The position numbers and the translations under genes were made by a program. 5,868 nucleotides of DNA from UBA11858 sp964589145 (GTDB taxonomy: Bacteria; Chloroflexota; Anaerolineae; Anaerolineales; UBA11858), in the NCBI GenBank assembly GCA_964589145.1, contig CAZPSL010000089.1, positions 1 to 5,868 of the forward strand, read 5' to 3'. This document shows, one piece after another, positions 1-5,274 of this stretch (the first letter of the stretch is position 1; each line of letters begins with the position of its first letter). The notes under the pieces are model-generated. The model was not told the origin of the DNA and did no database searches. It worked only from the letters and a program-made list of their open reading frames with translations.

Positions 1-19
1 TTTCCCTCGCCCCGCACAC

Positions 20-52
20 AAGACTGGCAGTCCTGCCAGGACTGCCAGTCTT
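20..52. repeat. 33-nt perfect palindrome, copy 1
   Basis: A perfect inverted repeat: 16-nt arms (starting AAGACTGGCAGTCCTG) flank a single central C at position 36. A diverged copy lies at 1537-1569, with 27 of 33 positions identical, so this is a dispersed element and not a chance hairpin. It is followed by only a short T-containing stretch (TTCATTT). It could serve as a terminator for a gene to the left of the window, but it lacks a proper T-run. The role is unknown. Confidence 0.85.
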
Positions 53-86
53 CATTTGGCGAACAGGACAGGCACCGAACACCCCG

Positions 87-98
87 CCCCGCCGGGGG
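87..98. repeat. GC-rich palindrome core, degenerate copy A
   Basis: The core CCCCGCCGGGG plus one further G, followed by AAGGG, matches the centre of the larger hairpin at 128-174 and the hairpin at 4730-4749. The outer arms are not preserved here, so this looks like a decayed copy of the same GC-rich palindromic repeat. By itself it would be too short to call. Confidence 0.45.
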
Positions 99-127
99 AA
101 GGGCAGCCACATTGAACTGCTTTTTTG

Positions 128-174
128 CCCCCTACCCTGCCCTCCCCCCGCCGGGGGGAGGGTTGGGTAGGGGG
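128..174. repeat. Long GC-rich inverted repeat upstream of hemW, copy B
   Basis: Arms CCCCCTACCC (128-137) and GGGTAGGGGG (165-174) pair perfectly. After one mismatch and one G-T pair, the stem continues as CCCTCCCCCC (140-149) against GGGGGGAGGG (153-162), leaving a three-base GCC loop. The hairpin ends 29 nt before the hemW start codon, just upstream of the candidate promoter. There is no T-run on the plus side. On the minus strand a run of T follows after a few bases (complement of 119-126 contains AAAAAA), which is the wrong base for a minus-strand terminator. It is best called a palindromic intergenic repeat. Confidence 0.7.
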
Positions 175-188
175 AAGCCAAACGCAGA

Positions 189-197
189 TGATATACT
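189..197 (+). promoter_or_regulatory. Candidate extended -10 promoter of hemW (leaderless)
   Basis: TG-A-TATACT at 189-197 matches an extended -10 (TGn followed by a TATAAT-like hexamer). The hexamer ends at 197 and the hemW ATG begins at 204, which is about where transcription would start. No Shine-Dalgarno sequence is visible in front of the ATG, which fits a leaderless mRNA. No good -35 is seen at 169-174 (AGGGGG lies in the hairpin arm), which extended -10 promoters tolerate. This is a prediction from sequence only. Confidence 0.45.
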
Positions 198-203
198 TGC
201 CTC

Positions 204-1409
204 ATGCGGCCCCATGCGGTTTACCTTCACATCCCGTTTTGTGTGCATCGCTGCGCCTACTGCGATTTCAACACCTACGCCGGGCAGGATGCGCTCATCC
301 CGCGCTATGTGGACGCGCTTCAGCGGGAAATCCGCACCCTGGGGGATTCTGCCCCCCGGCGGCTTCCGGTGCATACCGTTTATTTCGGCGGCGGGACGCC
401 CTCCCTGCTGCCGGTGGAGGTCTTCCCGCAGGTTCTGGAGGCCCTCGCCCTCGGTTTCGACCTCGCCCCGGAGCCCGAAATCACCATCGAAGCCAACCCC
501 GGCACACTCTCTGCGGATTATCTGCGGGAACTGCGCGCAGCCGGAGTCAACCGGCTCAGTTTGGGGATGCAGTCCGCCGACCCGCAGGAACTCGCCTTTC
601 TGGAGCGCCAGCACGATTTTGAAGACGTGATTCAATCGGTGGAATGGGCGCGGCAGGCCGGGTTTGACAACCTGAGCCTGGATTTGATCTTCGGCCTGCC
701 GGAGCAGCGACTGGAAACCTGGGAGACTTCCCTCTCCCGTGCGCTGGAACTCGTCCCGCAGCATCTCTCGCTCTATGCCCTGACCGTGGAGCGCGGCACG
801 CCCCTACAGGCCCGCATTGAGCGCGGTCTCATCCCCATGCCGGATGCCGACCTCGCGGCCGAGATGTACGAGACCGCCCGCGCTCGCCTCGCGGATGCCG
901 GGTTTGTGCAGTACGAAATTTCCAACTGGGCGCGGGAGGGCGGGTTGCTTCCAGGCCCTGCGCTCCAATCTCCCGCCTTTGCCTGCCGCCACAACCTGCA
1001 ATACTGGCGTAACCTGCCTTACTTTGGCCTCGGCGCGGGCGCACATGGCTTTGTGGATAGTTTCCGCACGGTGAACACGCTTTCCCCCGCGGCCTATATT
1101 GAACGCCTGACCTCTGCCGCGCCCCGCGAATTCCCCCGCACCCCGGCGACCACTTCCATCCAGCGTGTTGACCGCCCGACTGAAATCGCCGAAACGATGA
1201 TGATGGGCCTGCGTCTGACCCGCGAGGGCGTTTCCCGCCCCGGCTTTCGGGCGCGTTTTGGTGTGGAACTGACCGACCTCTACGGGGAGCAAATTATGCG
1301 GCTGGTGGAATGGAACTTGCTGGAATGGGCTGGCGATGATGGGGACGCGCTTCGTCTGACTCCGCACGGCTATTTGCTGGGCAACCGCGTGTTCCGCGAG
1401 TTTGTGTAA
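204..1409 (+). CDS. hemW: HemW, radical SAM heme chaperone
   Basis: The 401-residue protein belongs to the HemW/HemN radical-SAM family. Residues 13-20 hold the CxxxCxxC iron-sulfur motif (C13, C17, C20), followed by D-F. The phenylalanine at 22 replaces the fourth cysteine of true coproporphyrinogen dehydrogenase HemN, which points to HemW. Further marks are GGGTPS (62-67, SAM-binding), EANPGT (96-101), LSLGMQS (118-124), DLIFGLP (160-166), HNLQYW (263-268, the HNxxYW heme-binding signature of HemW) and MMMGLR (332-337) in the C-terminal domain. HemW binds heme and is thought to deliver it to respiratory proteins; older annotations call it oxygen-independent coproporphyrinogen III oxidase. 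Length is typical or slightly long, because about 12-15 residues are inserted between EISNWAR and CRHN. The start at 204 places the Fe-S motif at the expected distance from the N-terminus; no ribosome-binding site precedes it. It stands alone, convergent with the prenyl synthase. Confidence 0.93.
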   Translation: MRPHAVYLHIPFCVHRCAYCDFNTYAGQDALIPRYVDALQREIRTLGDSAPRRLPVHTVYFGGGTPSLLPVEVFPQVLEALALGFDLAPEPEITIEANPGTLSADYLRELRAAGVNRLSLGMQSADPQELAFLERQHDFEDVIQSVEWARQAGFDNLSLDLIFGLPEQRLETWETSLSRALELVPQHLSLYALTVERGTPLQARIERGLIPMPDADLAAEMYETARARLADAGFVQYEISNWAREGGLLPGPALQSPAFACRHNLQYWRNLPYFGLGAGAHGFVDSFRTVNTLSPAAYIERLTSAAPREFPRTPATTSIQRVDRPTEIAETMMMGLRLTREGVSRPGFRARFGVELTDLYGEQIMRLVEWNLLEWAGDDGDALRLTPHGYLLGNRVFREFV

Positions 1410-1448
1410 CCTGAACTTCGGATAAGGAGCGGAGTACTTGTTTTGTGA

Positions 1449-1483
1449 CACGAATACCCACGGATAGCACGAATTACACGAAT
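1449..1483. repeat. Short tandem array of CACGAAT
   Basis: CACGAAT begins at 1449, 1468 and 1477, with the variant CACGGAT at 1459, giving a period of 9-10 nt. It lies in the 159-nt gap between the convergent genes hemW and the prenyl synthase. From memory, similar ATTCGTG-rich intergenic stretches occur in many environmental bacterial genomes. No function is known to me. Confidence 0.6.
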
Positions 1484-1536
1484 GGCAAAACAGAAATTCA
1501 TGATGTTCGTTTCATTCGCGGAGATAAGTCGTAGAG

Positions 1537-1569
1537 AAGACTGGCCGTTCTCCCAGGGCTGTCAGTCTC
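1537..1569. repeat. 33-nt palindrome, diverged copy 2
   Basis: It aligns without gaps to the palindrome at 20-52, with six differences. Three of the changes turn Watson-Crick pairs into G-U pairs when read as plus-strand RNA, one (C1546 opposite T1560) is a real mismatch, and the others fall in the loop or at the tip. It sits 127 nt beyond the hemW stop codon. Its last base is the first plus-strand base of the prenyl synthase stop codon. It could act as a 3'-end structure for hemW or for the convergent operon, but no T-run follows on either side. Confidence 0.75.
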
Positions 1570-2582
1570 TAAACGTCGCGCTGCAACAGAATCCTTGCTA
1601 ACTCGCGCAGGGCGTCCCCGGCTTTACCCTGGGGACTGGCTTCCTCCAGGGCGGCGAGAGCGGAATCGGTCAGGCGGTTGGCCTCGGATTGGGCGAATTC
1701 GCGGGCACCCTCGGATTCGAGTTCCGCTGCGAGAGCGGGAACCTCCTCAGGCCGGATTCCGCCGCGCTCCCAGCGGGTGGCGAAATCCCCTCCCTGGGCG
1801 AGTCCGTACAGCACGGGCAGCGATTTCTTCCCCTCCACCAGATCGCTGACGCTGGATTTGCCGATTTTGCCGCTATCCCCCCAAATCCCCAAAATATCAT
1901 CCAAAACCTGAAAGGCCAGCCCCAAATCCCGCCCGAAGCGGCGGTAGGCCTGGCGGGCGGGCGCATCTGCCCCGGCGACCAGCGCTCCGATTTCGGTGCA
2001 GGCCGCAAGCAGGGCGGCGGTTTTTCCTTTTACCATTGGCCAGTAGGCATCGAGGGGCAGTGTGCGCTCGTCCTCGTAGGCGATGTCGAGGTGCTGTCCC
2101 TGGGTGAGTTGCAGGCAACTGCGCTGAAGGATTTCTGTTGCTTGCAGGGTGACGGTCGGGCTGGCGGTTTCGGCCAGACTGATTATGGTGAGGTGTGCCA
2201 GCGAGAACATGGCGTCGCCGGTGTTGATGGCTTGCGGGATGCCCCATTTCGCCCACAGGGCGGGCCTTCCCCGCCGCAGCGGACTGTTGTCCTCGATGTC
2301 GTCATGGATGAGCGAGAAGTTGTGAATCAACTCGATGGCAGCCGCCGCAGGGAGCGCGTGCTGCCATTCGCCGCCCGCTGCCTGGGCGGTGAGCAGGGTC
2401 AGGATGGGGCGGATGCGCTTGCCGGTGGCTTCGGAGCCTGCGCCTTCGCCTTCCCAGCCCATGTGGTAGGCCATCATGGTGTGCAGTTCGGGCAGTTCGC
2501 TGCCGGCGGCACGCTGGACGGCGGCGCGCAGGTATCTCTCCAGTGCGGGACGGTAGGTTTGAATCAGGGTCTCAAGGGACAT
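1569..2582 (-). CDS. Polyprenyl diphosphate synthase, probably GGPP synthase
   Basis: This 337-residue trans-isoprenyl diphosphate synthase condenses IPP with allylic diphosphates. Visible motifs: GKRIRP (54-59), the first aspartate-rich motif DDIED (94-98) within LIHDDIEDNSPLRRGRP, GKTAAL (186-191), the second aspartate-rich region FQVLDDILGIWGD (224-236) and DLVEGKKSLPV (247-257). The first motif has no two-residue insertion, and an aromatic residue (F89) lies five positions before it. In archaeal-type enzymes this combination marks GGPP (C20) synthases; the product is therefore an inference, and FPP or a longer chain remain possible. In the second motif the usual fifth-position Asp is Gly, with an Asp further on, as in some other synthases that read DDLLGIWGD. 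The gene starts 18 nt after the lipoprotein stop, so the two are probably co-transcribed. Only a weak GGA-type ribosome site precedes the ATG. Confidence 0.9.
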   Translation of the reverse strand: MSLETLIQTYRPALERYLRAAVQRAAGSELPELHTMMAYHMGWEGEGAGSEATGKRIRPILTLLTAQAAGGEWQHALPAAAAIELIHNFSLIHDDIEDNSPLRRGRPALWAKWGIPQAINTGDAMFSLAHLTIISLAETASPTVTLQATEILQRSCLQLTQGQHLDIAYEDERTLPLDAYWPMVKGKTAALLAACTEIGALVAGADAPARQAYRRFGRDLGLAFQVLDDILGIWGDSGKIGKSSVSDLVEGKKSLPVLYGLAQGGDFATRWERGGIRPEEVPALAAELESEGAREFAQSEANRLTDSALAALEEASPQGKAGDALRELARILLQRDV

Positions 2583-2600
2583 TTGTTTTCCGTTTTCAGT

Positions 2601-3482
2601 TCAGTTATCTTCCGGCGGGAAGACATCCATCACAGTGAAATCAACCCAGAACAGCGCTGCCGTGTTGGGAATCTGCTCCAGGATGGCGTTCCCGATTTCG
2701 CCTGCCGGGTCATCGAAATCGCCCCACCAGACACGGTCGGAGAGGTAGCCGAACTGGTATCCCACCGGGTAGCCCTCAAAATGCTCGCCCCAGGCCGAAA
2801 AATTCTCAATCATGGCTTCTAGCGAGTCGAATTCCTGATGGTCGTTAATGAATAAAATCCCGTCTCGTTCGTTGGGCGGTGTCCATTCCAGTTCCCAGTG
2901 CTTGAGGAAAATGCGGTAATCGGGGTTGTGCTTTCGCACCGCGGTCACCCAGCGGGCGGCCTCCTCATCGGTAATTGGCACGCCCAGCGGTCCCTCCGGG
3001 GATTTGTACCACTCGATGTCCACCCCAAAGCCGACCACGCTGCTGTGATGCCCGTATCGGTCCAGCACGAGATCAATCAACTCTTCCATGTCGGCGTTCC
3101 CGGCCTCCACTTGCAGCCAGATGTGGAAACCAAGTTGGTCGAAGAGAGTCAGGGCTTCTTCGTTCATGTCAAAATGGCCGCAGCGGATATTGGGATCATC
3201 GGTTTCGCAAGGGAAGTTGAGATACGTCCCGTTTCCGTAGATATTGCCGATAATCCAGATCGCCTCCGGGGTTGCGCCGGGAAATTTGGCCGCCATCCGT
3301 TCCCCGACGGATGCCCAGTATTCCGGGCCTGGTTCTCCCCGCACCCCGTAGGTGGAGTAGCGGAATCCGGCCCCCAGGTGGGTTTCTGGGTTTTCGGGTG
3401 CAGTCTCGGCTTTGGGGGCGGCTGCGCACCCGACAAGGAAGAATGTTAGCAATATGAGGGTTACGATGATCTTGAGTTTCAT
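2601..3482 (-). CDS. Lipoprotein of unknown function, possible TIM-barrel
   Basis: I do not recognise a named family. The 293-residue product begins with a lipoprotein signal peptide: MKLK, a hydrophobic stretch (5-17) and the lipobox LVGC with the lipidation cysteine at 19. A short Ala/Pro/Glu linker (20-35) follows, so the domain should sit outside the cytoplasmic membrane. The rest alternates hydrophobic strands (AIWIIGNIYG 74-83, FHIWLQVEAG 119-128, VVGFGVDIEWY 149-159, YRIFLKHWE 189-197, GILFINDHQEF 208-218, TAALFWVDFT 274-283) with likely helices. That pattern suggests a TIM-barrel such as those of glycoside hydrolases. The acidic strand end D155-I-E157 and the charged residues H195, E197 and D214 are candidate active-site residues. 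C92 and C101 could form a disulfide. It lies between two isoprenoid genes, 85 nt after the isomerase and 18 nt before the synthase. The start is fixed by the signal peptide; no clear ribosome site is seen. Confidence 0.8.
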   Translation of the reverse strand: MKLKIIVTLILLTFFLVGCAAAPKAETAPENPETHLGAGFRYSTYGVRGEPGPEYWASVGERMAAKFPGATPEAIWIIGNIYGNGTYLNFPCETDDPNIRCGHFDMNEEALTLFDQLGFHIWLQVEAGNADMEELIDLVLDRYGHHSSVVGFGVDIEWYKSPEGPLGVPITDEEAARWVTAVRKHNPDYRIFLKHWELEWTPPNERDGILFINDHQEFDSLEAMIENFSAWGEHFEGYPVGYQFGYLSDRVWWGDFDDPAGEIGNAILEQIPNTAALFWVDFTVMDVFPPEDN

Positions 3483-3567
3483 AGTGTTCGTTGTGGGCAG
3501 ACAGGTAAACGGGGATCAGGGAGCAGGGGGGCGGCTGAGCAAACACGATCGTCCTATGCTCGTTGGC

Positions 3568-4599
3568 CTACTTGCCCATATCCACCACCTTCCCATCCAG
3601 TTCCGCTACACATGCGGAGCCGGTGACAAACAGGACAATTTTTATCTCATGTTGAATTTCGCGAATGATCTGTACGGTTTTTTCGGTGGATTCAGCCGCG
3701 GCCTTGAGCAGCGGGCGGGCGATACCGCCCAGGGAGGCGCCTAAGGCTAACGCTTTGGCGATGTCCAGCCCTGTGCGCAGCCCGCCGGAGGCGAATACCG
3801 GCAAAGCGGGAACGGCCTCCCGTACCTGAAGGATCGCCTCGGCAGTGGGGATGCCCCAATCGGCGAAGGCGGCCGCCAGCCGCGCCTGGGCGGGCGTTTC
3901 GGCACGGTGCATCTCCACCTGCGCCCAGGAGGTTCCCCCGGCGCCAGCCACGTCAATGGCGGCTACCCCCGCGTCTGCTAACTGGCGGGCGGTCGCGCCG
4001 GAAATGCCCCAGCCAACCTCCTTGACGACGACCGGTACCTCCAGGGCGCGGCAGACCGCTTCGATTTTTGTCAGCAATCCCGAAAAATTGGTTTCACCTT
4101 CGGGTTGCAGGGCTTCTTGCAGGGCGTTGAGATGCAAAAAGAGTGCGTTCGCTTCCACCATTTCGACTGCGCGGCGGCATTCGTCCACGCCGTAGCCGTA
4201 ATTGAGTTGAACCGCCCCCAGGTTGGCGAACAGCAAAATATCGGGGGCAACTGCCCGAACCCGGAAAGAGGGGGCGCTCTCCGGGTGCTCGAAGGCTGCC
4301 CGCTGGGAGCCGAGTCCCATCGCCGTGCCGGTCTCCTGGGCGGCTTCCGCCAATCTGCGGTTGATGATTCCGGCCTGGGCGGTGCCGCCGGTCATGGAAG
4401 AAATCAGGATGGGGGCCTGCAAATCATGCTCGAAGATGCGTGTAGCCAGATTGACGGCGGCCAGGTCGAGTTCCGGCAGCGCCTGGTGAATGAAGCGGAA
4501 GCGCTCCAGGCCGGTGCTTAGCCCGGAGCGAACATCTTCCTCCAGATTGATACGAATATGGTCCGCTTTTCGCAACCCGGTTTGCGTAACTTTCGGCAT
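3568..4599 (-). CDS. fni: Type 2 isopentenyl-diphosphate delta-isomerase (FMN-dependent)
   Basis: The 343-residue protein fits the type 2 isomerase family, which uses reduced FMN to interconvert IPP and DMAPP in the cytoplasm. Motifs in order: RKADHI (10-15), ISSMTGG (67-73, FMN and phosphate contacts), MGLGSQR (94-100), HLNALQEALQPEGETNF (156-172, containing the catalytic glutamine region), VVKEVGWGIS (191-200), DVAGAGGTSW (216-225) and FASGGLRTG (269-277). All expected blocks are present and the length is typical, so it should be active. It is unrelated in fold to the type 1 (Nudix) isomerase. It is the first gene of a minus-strand cluster with the lipoprotein and the prenyl synthase. A Shine-Dalgarno sequence GAAGGAA lies nine bases before the ATG, supporting this start, and a good promoter lies just upstream. 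Confidence 0.95.
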   Translation of the reverse strand: MPKVTQTGLRKADHIRINLEEDVRSGLSTGLERFRFIHQALPELDLAAVNLATRIFEHDLQAPILISSMTGGTAQAGIINRRLAEAAQETGTAMGLGSQRAAFEHPESAPSFRVRAVAPDILLFANLGAVQLNYGYGVDECRRAVEMVEANALFLHLNALQEALQPEGETNFSGLLTKIEAVCRALEVPVVVKEVGWGISGATARQLADAGVAAIDVAGAGGTSWAQVEMHRAETPAQARLAAAFADWGIPTAEAILQVREAVPALPVFASGGLRTGLDIAKALALGASLGGIARPLLKAAAESTEKTVQIIREIQHEIKIVLFVTGSACVAELDGKVVDMGK

Positions 4600-4608
4600 A
4601 GAATTGTG

Positions 4609-4615
4609 TTCCTTC
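4609..4615 (-). promoter_or_regulatory. Ribosome-binding site of fni
   Basis: On the minus strand this reads GAAGGAA, with nine bases before the ATG at 4599. It is the clearest ribosome site of the minus-strand cluster and supports the chosen start. Confidence 0.7.
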
Positions 4616-4626
4616 GGAGTGAAGTT

Positions 4627-4656
4627 ATCTTACCAGTTCAGGGTATCCCCTGTCAA
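4627..4656 (-). promoter_or_regulatory. Promoter of the fni-lipoprotein-prenyl synthase cluster
   Basis: On the minus strand: TTGACA (complement of 4651-4656), an 18-base spacer, then TAAGAT (complement of 4627-4632), preceded by TGG, which gives an extended -10. Transcription would begin near 4620, leaving a leader of about 20 bases that contains the ribosome site at 4609-4615. This matches the housekeeping sigma-70/SigA consensus well. Confidence 0.7.
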
Positions 4657-4810
4657 TTTTCCCTGTGCGCGGGTGCAAGCAGCAGATACCGCAACCGGGC
4701 AGCGCACGGACCCCGCCTGTTTTTTTCTGCTCTCCCCCGCCGGGGAGAGAGCCGGTCGGGGGGGAGAACGCAGGTATTCGATATTTGCGTATCCCTGTTG
4801 CGTATCTTGC
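4657..4810. other. Divergent intergenic region between the fni and acpP promoters
   Basis: This stretch separates two back-to-back promoters. I see no convincing coding sequence; the open frames crossing it lack family features and overlap the promoters. It contains a T7 run (4720-4726), a GC-rich hairpin (4730-4749) and a G-rich tail. No operator-like direct repeat was recognised. Confidence 0.55.
4730..4749. repeat. GC-rich hairpin, copy C
   Basis: CTCTCCCC (4730-4737) pairs with GGGGAGAG (4742-4749) around a CGCC loop. The core CCCCGCCGGGG is shared with 87-98 and with the centre of 128-174. The T-run lies before the hairpin on the plus strand (4720-4726), so it is not an intrinsic terminator in either direction. 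Confidence 0.6.
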
Positions 4811-4838
4811 TTGACAGATTGGTAGGCAAAGGTAAAAT
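4811..4838 (+). promoter_or_regulatory. Promoter of acpP
   Basis: A perfect -35 TTGACA (4811-4816), a 16-base spacer and a -10 TAAAAT (4833-4838) with five of six consensus bases. The expected start of transcription is near 4845, giving a leader of roughly 68 bases before the acpP start. The strength fits a highly expressed carrier protein. Confidence 0.75.
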
Positions 4839-4900
4839 TGCGATGTTCTGTCAGGCAAATTAACACCGGGATGGAATGCCGTCTCGTCAAAAAACCACGT

Positions 4901-4906
4901 AGGAGG
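4901..4906 (+). promoter_or_regulatory. Ribosome-binding site of acpP
   Basis: AGGAGG, a full-consensus Shine-Dalgarno hexamer, lies six bases before the ATG at 4913. It decides the start: the longer open frame beginning at 4838 would start inside the -10 element and add 25 basic residues foreign to the family. Confidence 0.85.
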
Positions 4907-4912
4907 ATCGTA

Positions 4913-5149
4913 ATGAATCAGGAAATTTATGAAGAGGTCAAAAAAATTGTTGCCGATTTGCTGGATATCGATGAGAGTGAGATTACCCCCGATTCGAAGT
5001 TCCAGGCAGATTTAGGTGCCGACTCGCTTGATCTCGTTGAACTCATCATGGAGTTTGAAGAACGCTTTGGCGGTGAAATTTCTGATGAGGACGCACAGAG
5101 CATCACTACGGTGGGGGAGGCAGTGCAATACGTCGAAGATCACATGTGA
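4913..5149 (+). CDS. acpP: Acyl carrier protein
   Basis: The 78-residue acidic protein has the normal length and sequence of a type II fatty-acid synthesis acyl carrier protein. The phosphopantetheine attachment site is S38 in LGADSLDLVEL (34-44), and the following acidic helix II (through MEFEERFG) is the usual docking surface for partner enzymes. Helix I (2-18), the DESEITPDSKF loop (20-30) and the C-terminal ITTVGEAVQYVEDHM (64-78) all fit. In the cell it carries growing acyl chains between the FAS II enzymes after activation by a holo-ACP synthase. No other fab gene is adjacent in the window, unlike the common acpP-fabF arrangement. It has its own promoter and a strong terminator, so it appears monocistronic. 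It could be a specialised carrier, but nothing in the sequence or context suggests this. Confidence 0.95.
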   Translation: MNQEIYEEVKKIVADLLDIDESEITPDSKFQADLGADSLDLVELIMEFEERFGGEISDEDAQSITTVGEAVQYVEDHM

Positions 5150-5181
5150 TTGTTGCGGCGGCGTGTAAAAAGGCTGTTTTC

Positions 5182-5241
5182 ATCTGCTGCATGCAGATTT
5201 TGCCAGGCCGCTTCTTGCAAAGTGACCGATTTTGCGAAGCG
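5182..5241 (+). other. Two stem-loops in the acpP 3' untranslated region
   Basis: The first is ATCTGC (5182-5187) paired with GCAGAT (5193-5198), followed by TTT; it contains the palindrome CTGCATGCAG. The second is CGCTTC-TT-GCAAA (5209-5221) paired with TTTGC-GAAGCG (5231-5241), with a two-base bulge. Together with the terminator hairpin that follows, they would fold the acpP 3' end into three consecutive stems. The first might be a weak early terminator. Confidence 0.4.
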
Positions 5242-5274
5242 AAAGAGCGCAGCGTACGCTGCGCTCTTTTTTTT
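5242..5274 (+). terminator. Intrinsic terminator of acpP
   Basis: A perfect 28-base palindrome (5242-5269, arms AAAGAGCGCAGCGT and its complement) runs directly into eight T residues (5267-5274). It lies 92 bases after the acpP stop. The stop codon of the convergent membrane-protein gene overlaps the T-run. In the minus direction only TTTCGCTTC follows the stem, so termination of that gene here would be weak. Confidence 0.9.

Noticed and set aside
132..764. Long open frames on both strands overlapping hemW, including one from 112 and one on the minus strand
   Set aside because: They overlap a gene with complete HemW motifs, are rich in Arg/Pro/Ser as expected from GC-rich shadow frames, start inside the GC-rich hairpin, and show no family features.
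20..1569. The two 33-nt palindromes as a CRISPR array or as ends of a transposon
   Set aside because: Only two copies exist, about 1.5 kb apart, flanking an intact housekeeping-type gene (hemW) with no transposase and no regular spacers. Mobilisation of hemW is not supported.
1689..2822. A 377-codon plus-strand frame opposite the prenyl synthase and the end of the lipoprotein gene
   Set aside because: It spans two minus-strand genes with clear motifs and signal peptide; the translation is Gly/Gln-rich without a recognisable domain or ribosome site. It is an antisense shadow.
4105..4521. Plus-strand frame opposite the isomerase gene
   Set aside because: Entirely antisense to a gene with all type 2 isomerase motifs; no promoter or ribosome site was seen for it.
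4720..4749. T-run plus GC hairpin as an intrinsic terminator
   Set aside because: On the plus strand the T-run precedes the stem, and on the minus strand it becomes an A-run after the stem, so neither orientation has the stem-then-T order.
4843..4863. A six-codon upstream open frame in the acpP leader
   Set aside because: It starts at or before the predicted transcription start, has no ribosome site and codes for only six residues; a chance occurrence is likely.
4625..4890. Overlapping frames of 77-111 codons on both strands in the fni/acpP intergenic region
   Set aside because: They cross both promoters and a GC-rich hairpin, and lack ribosome sites or any recognisable protein pattern.
4838..4912. 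An N-terminal extension of acyl carrier protein starting at 4838
   Set aside because: It would begin in the last base of the -10 box and add 25 basic residues; the start at 4913 has a perfect AGGAGG site and gives the standard 78-residue protein.
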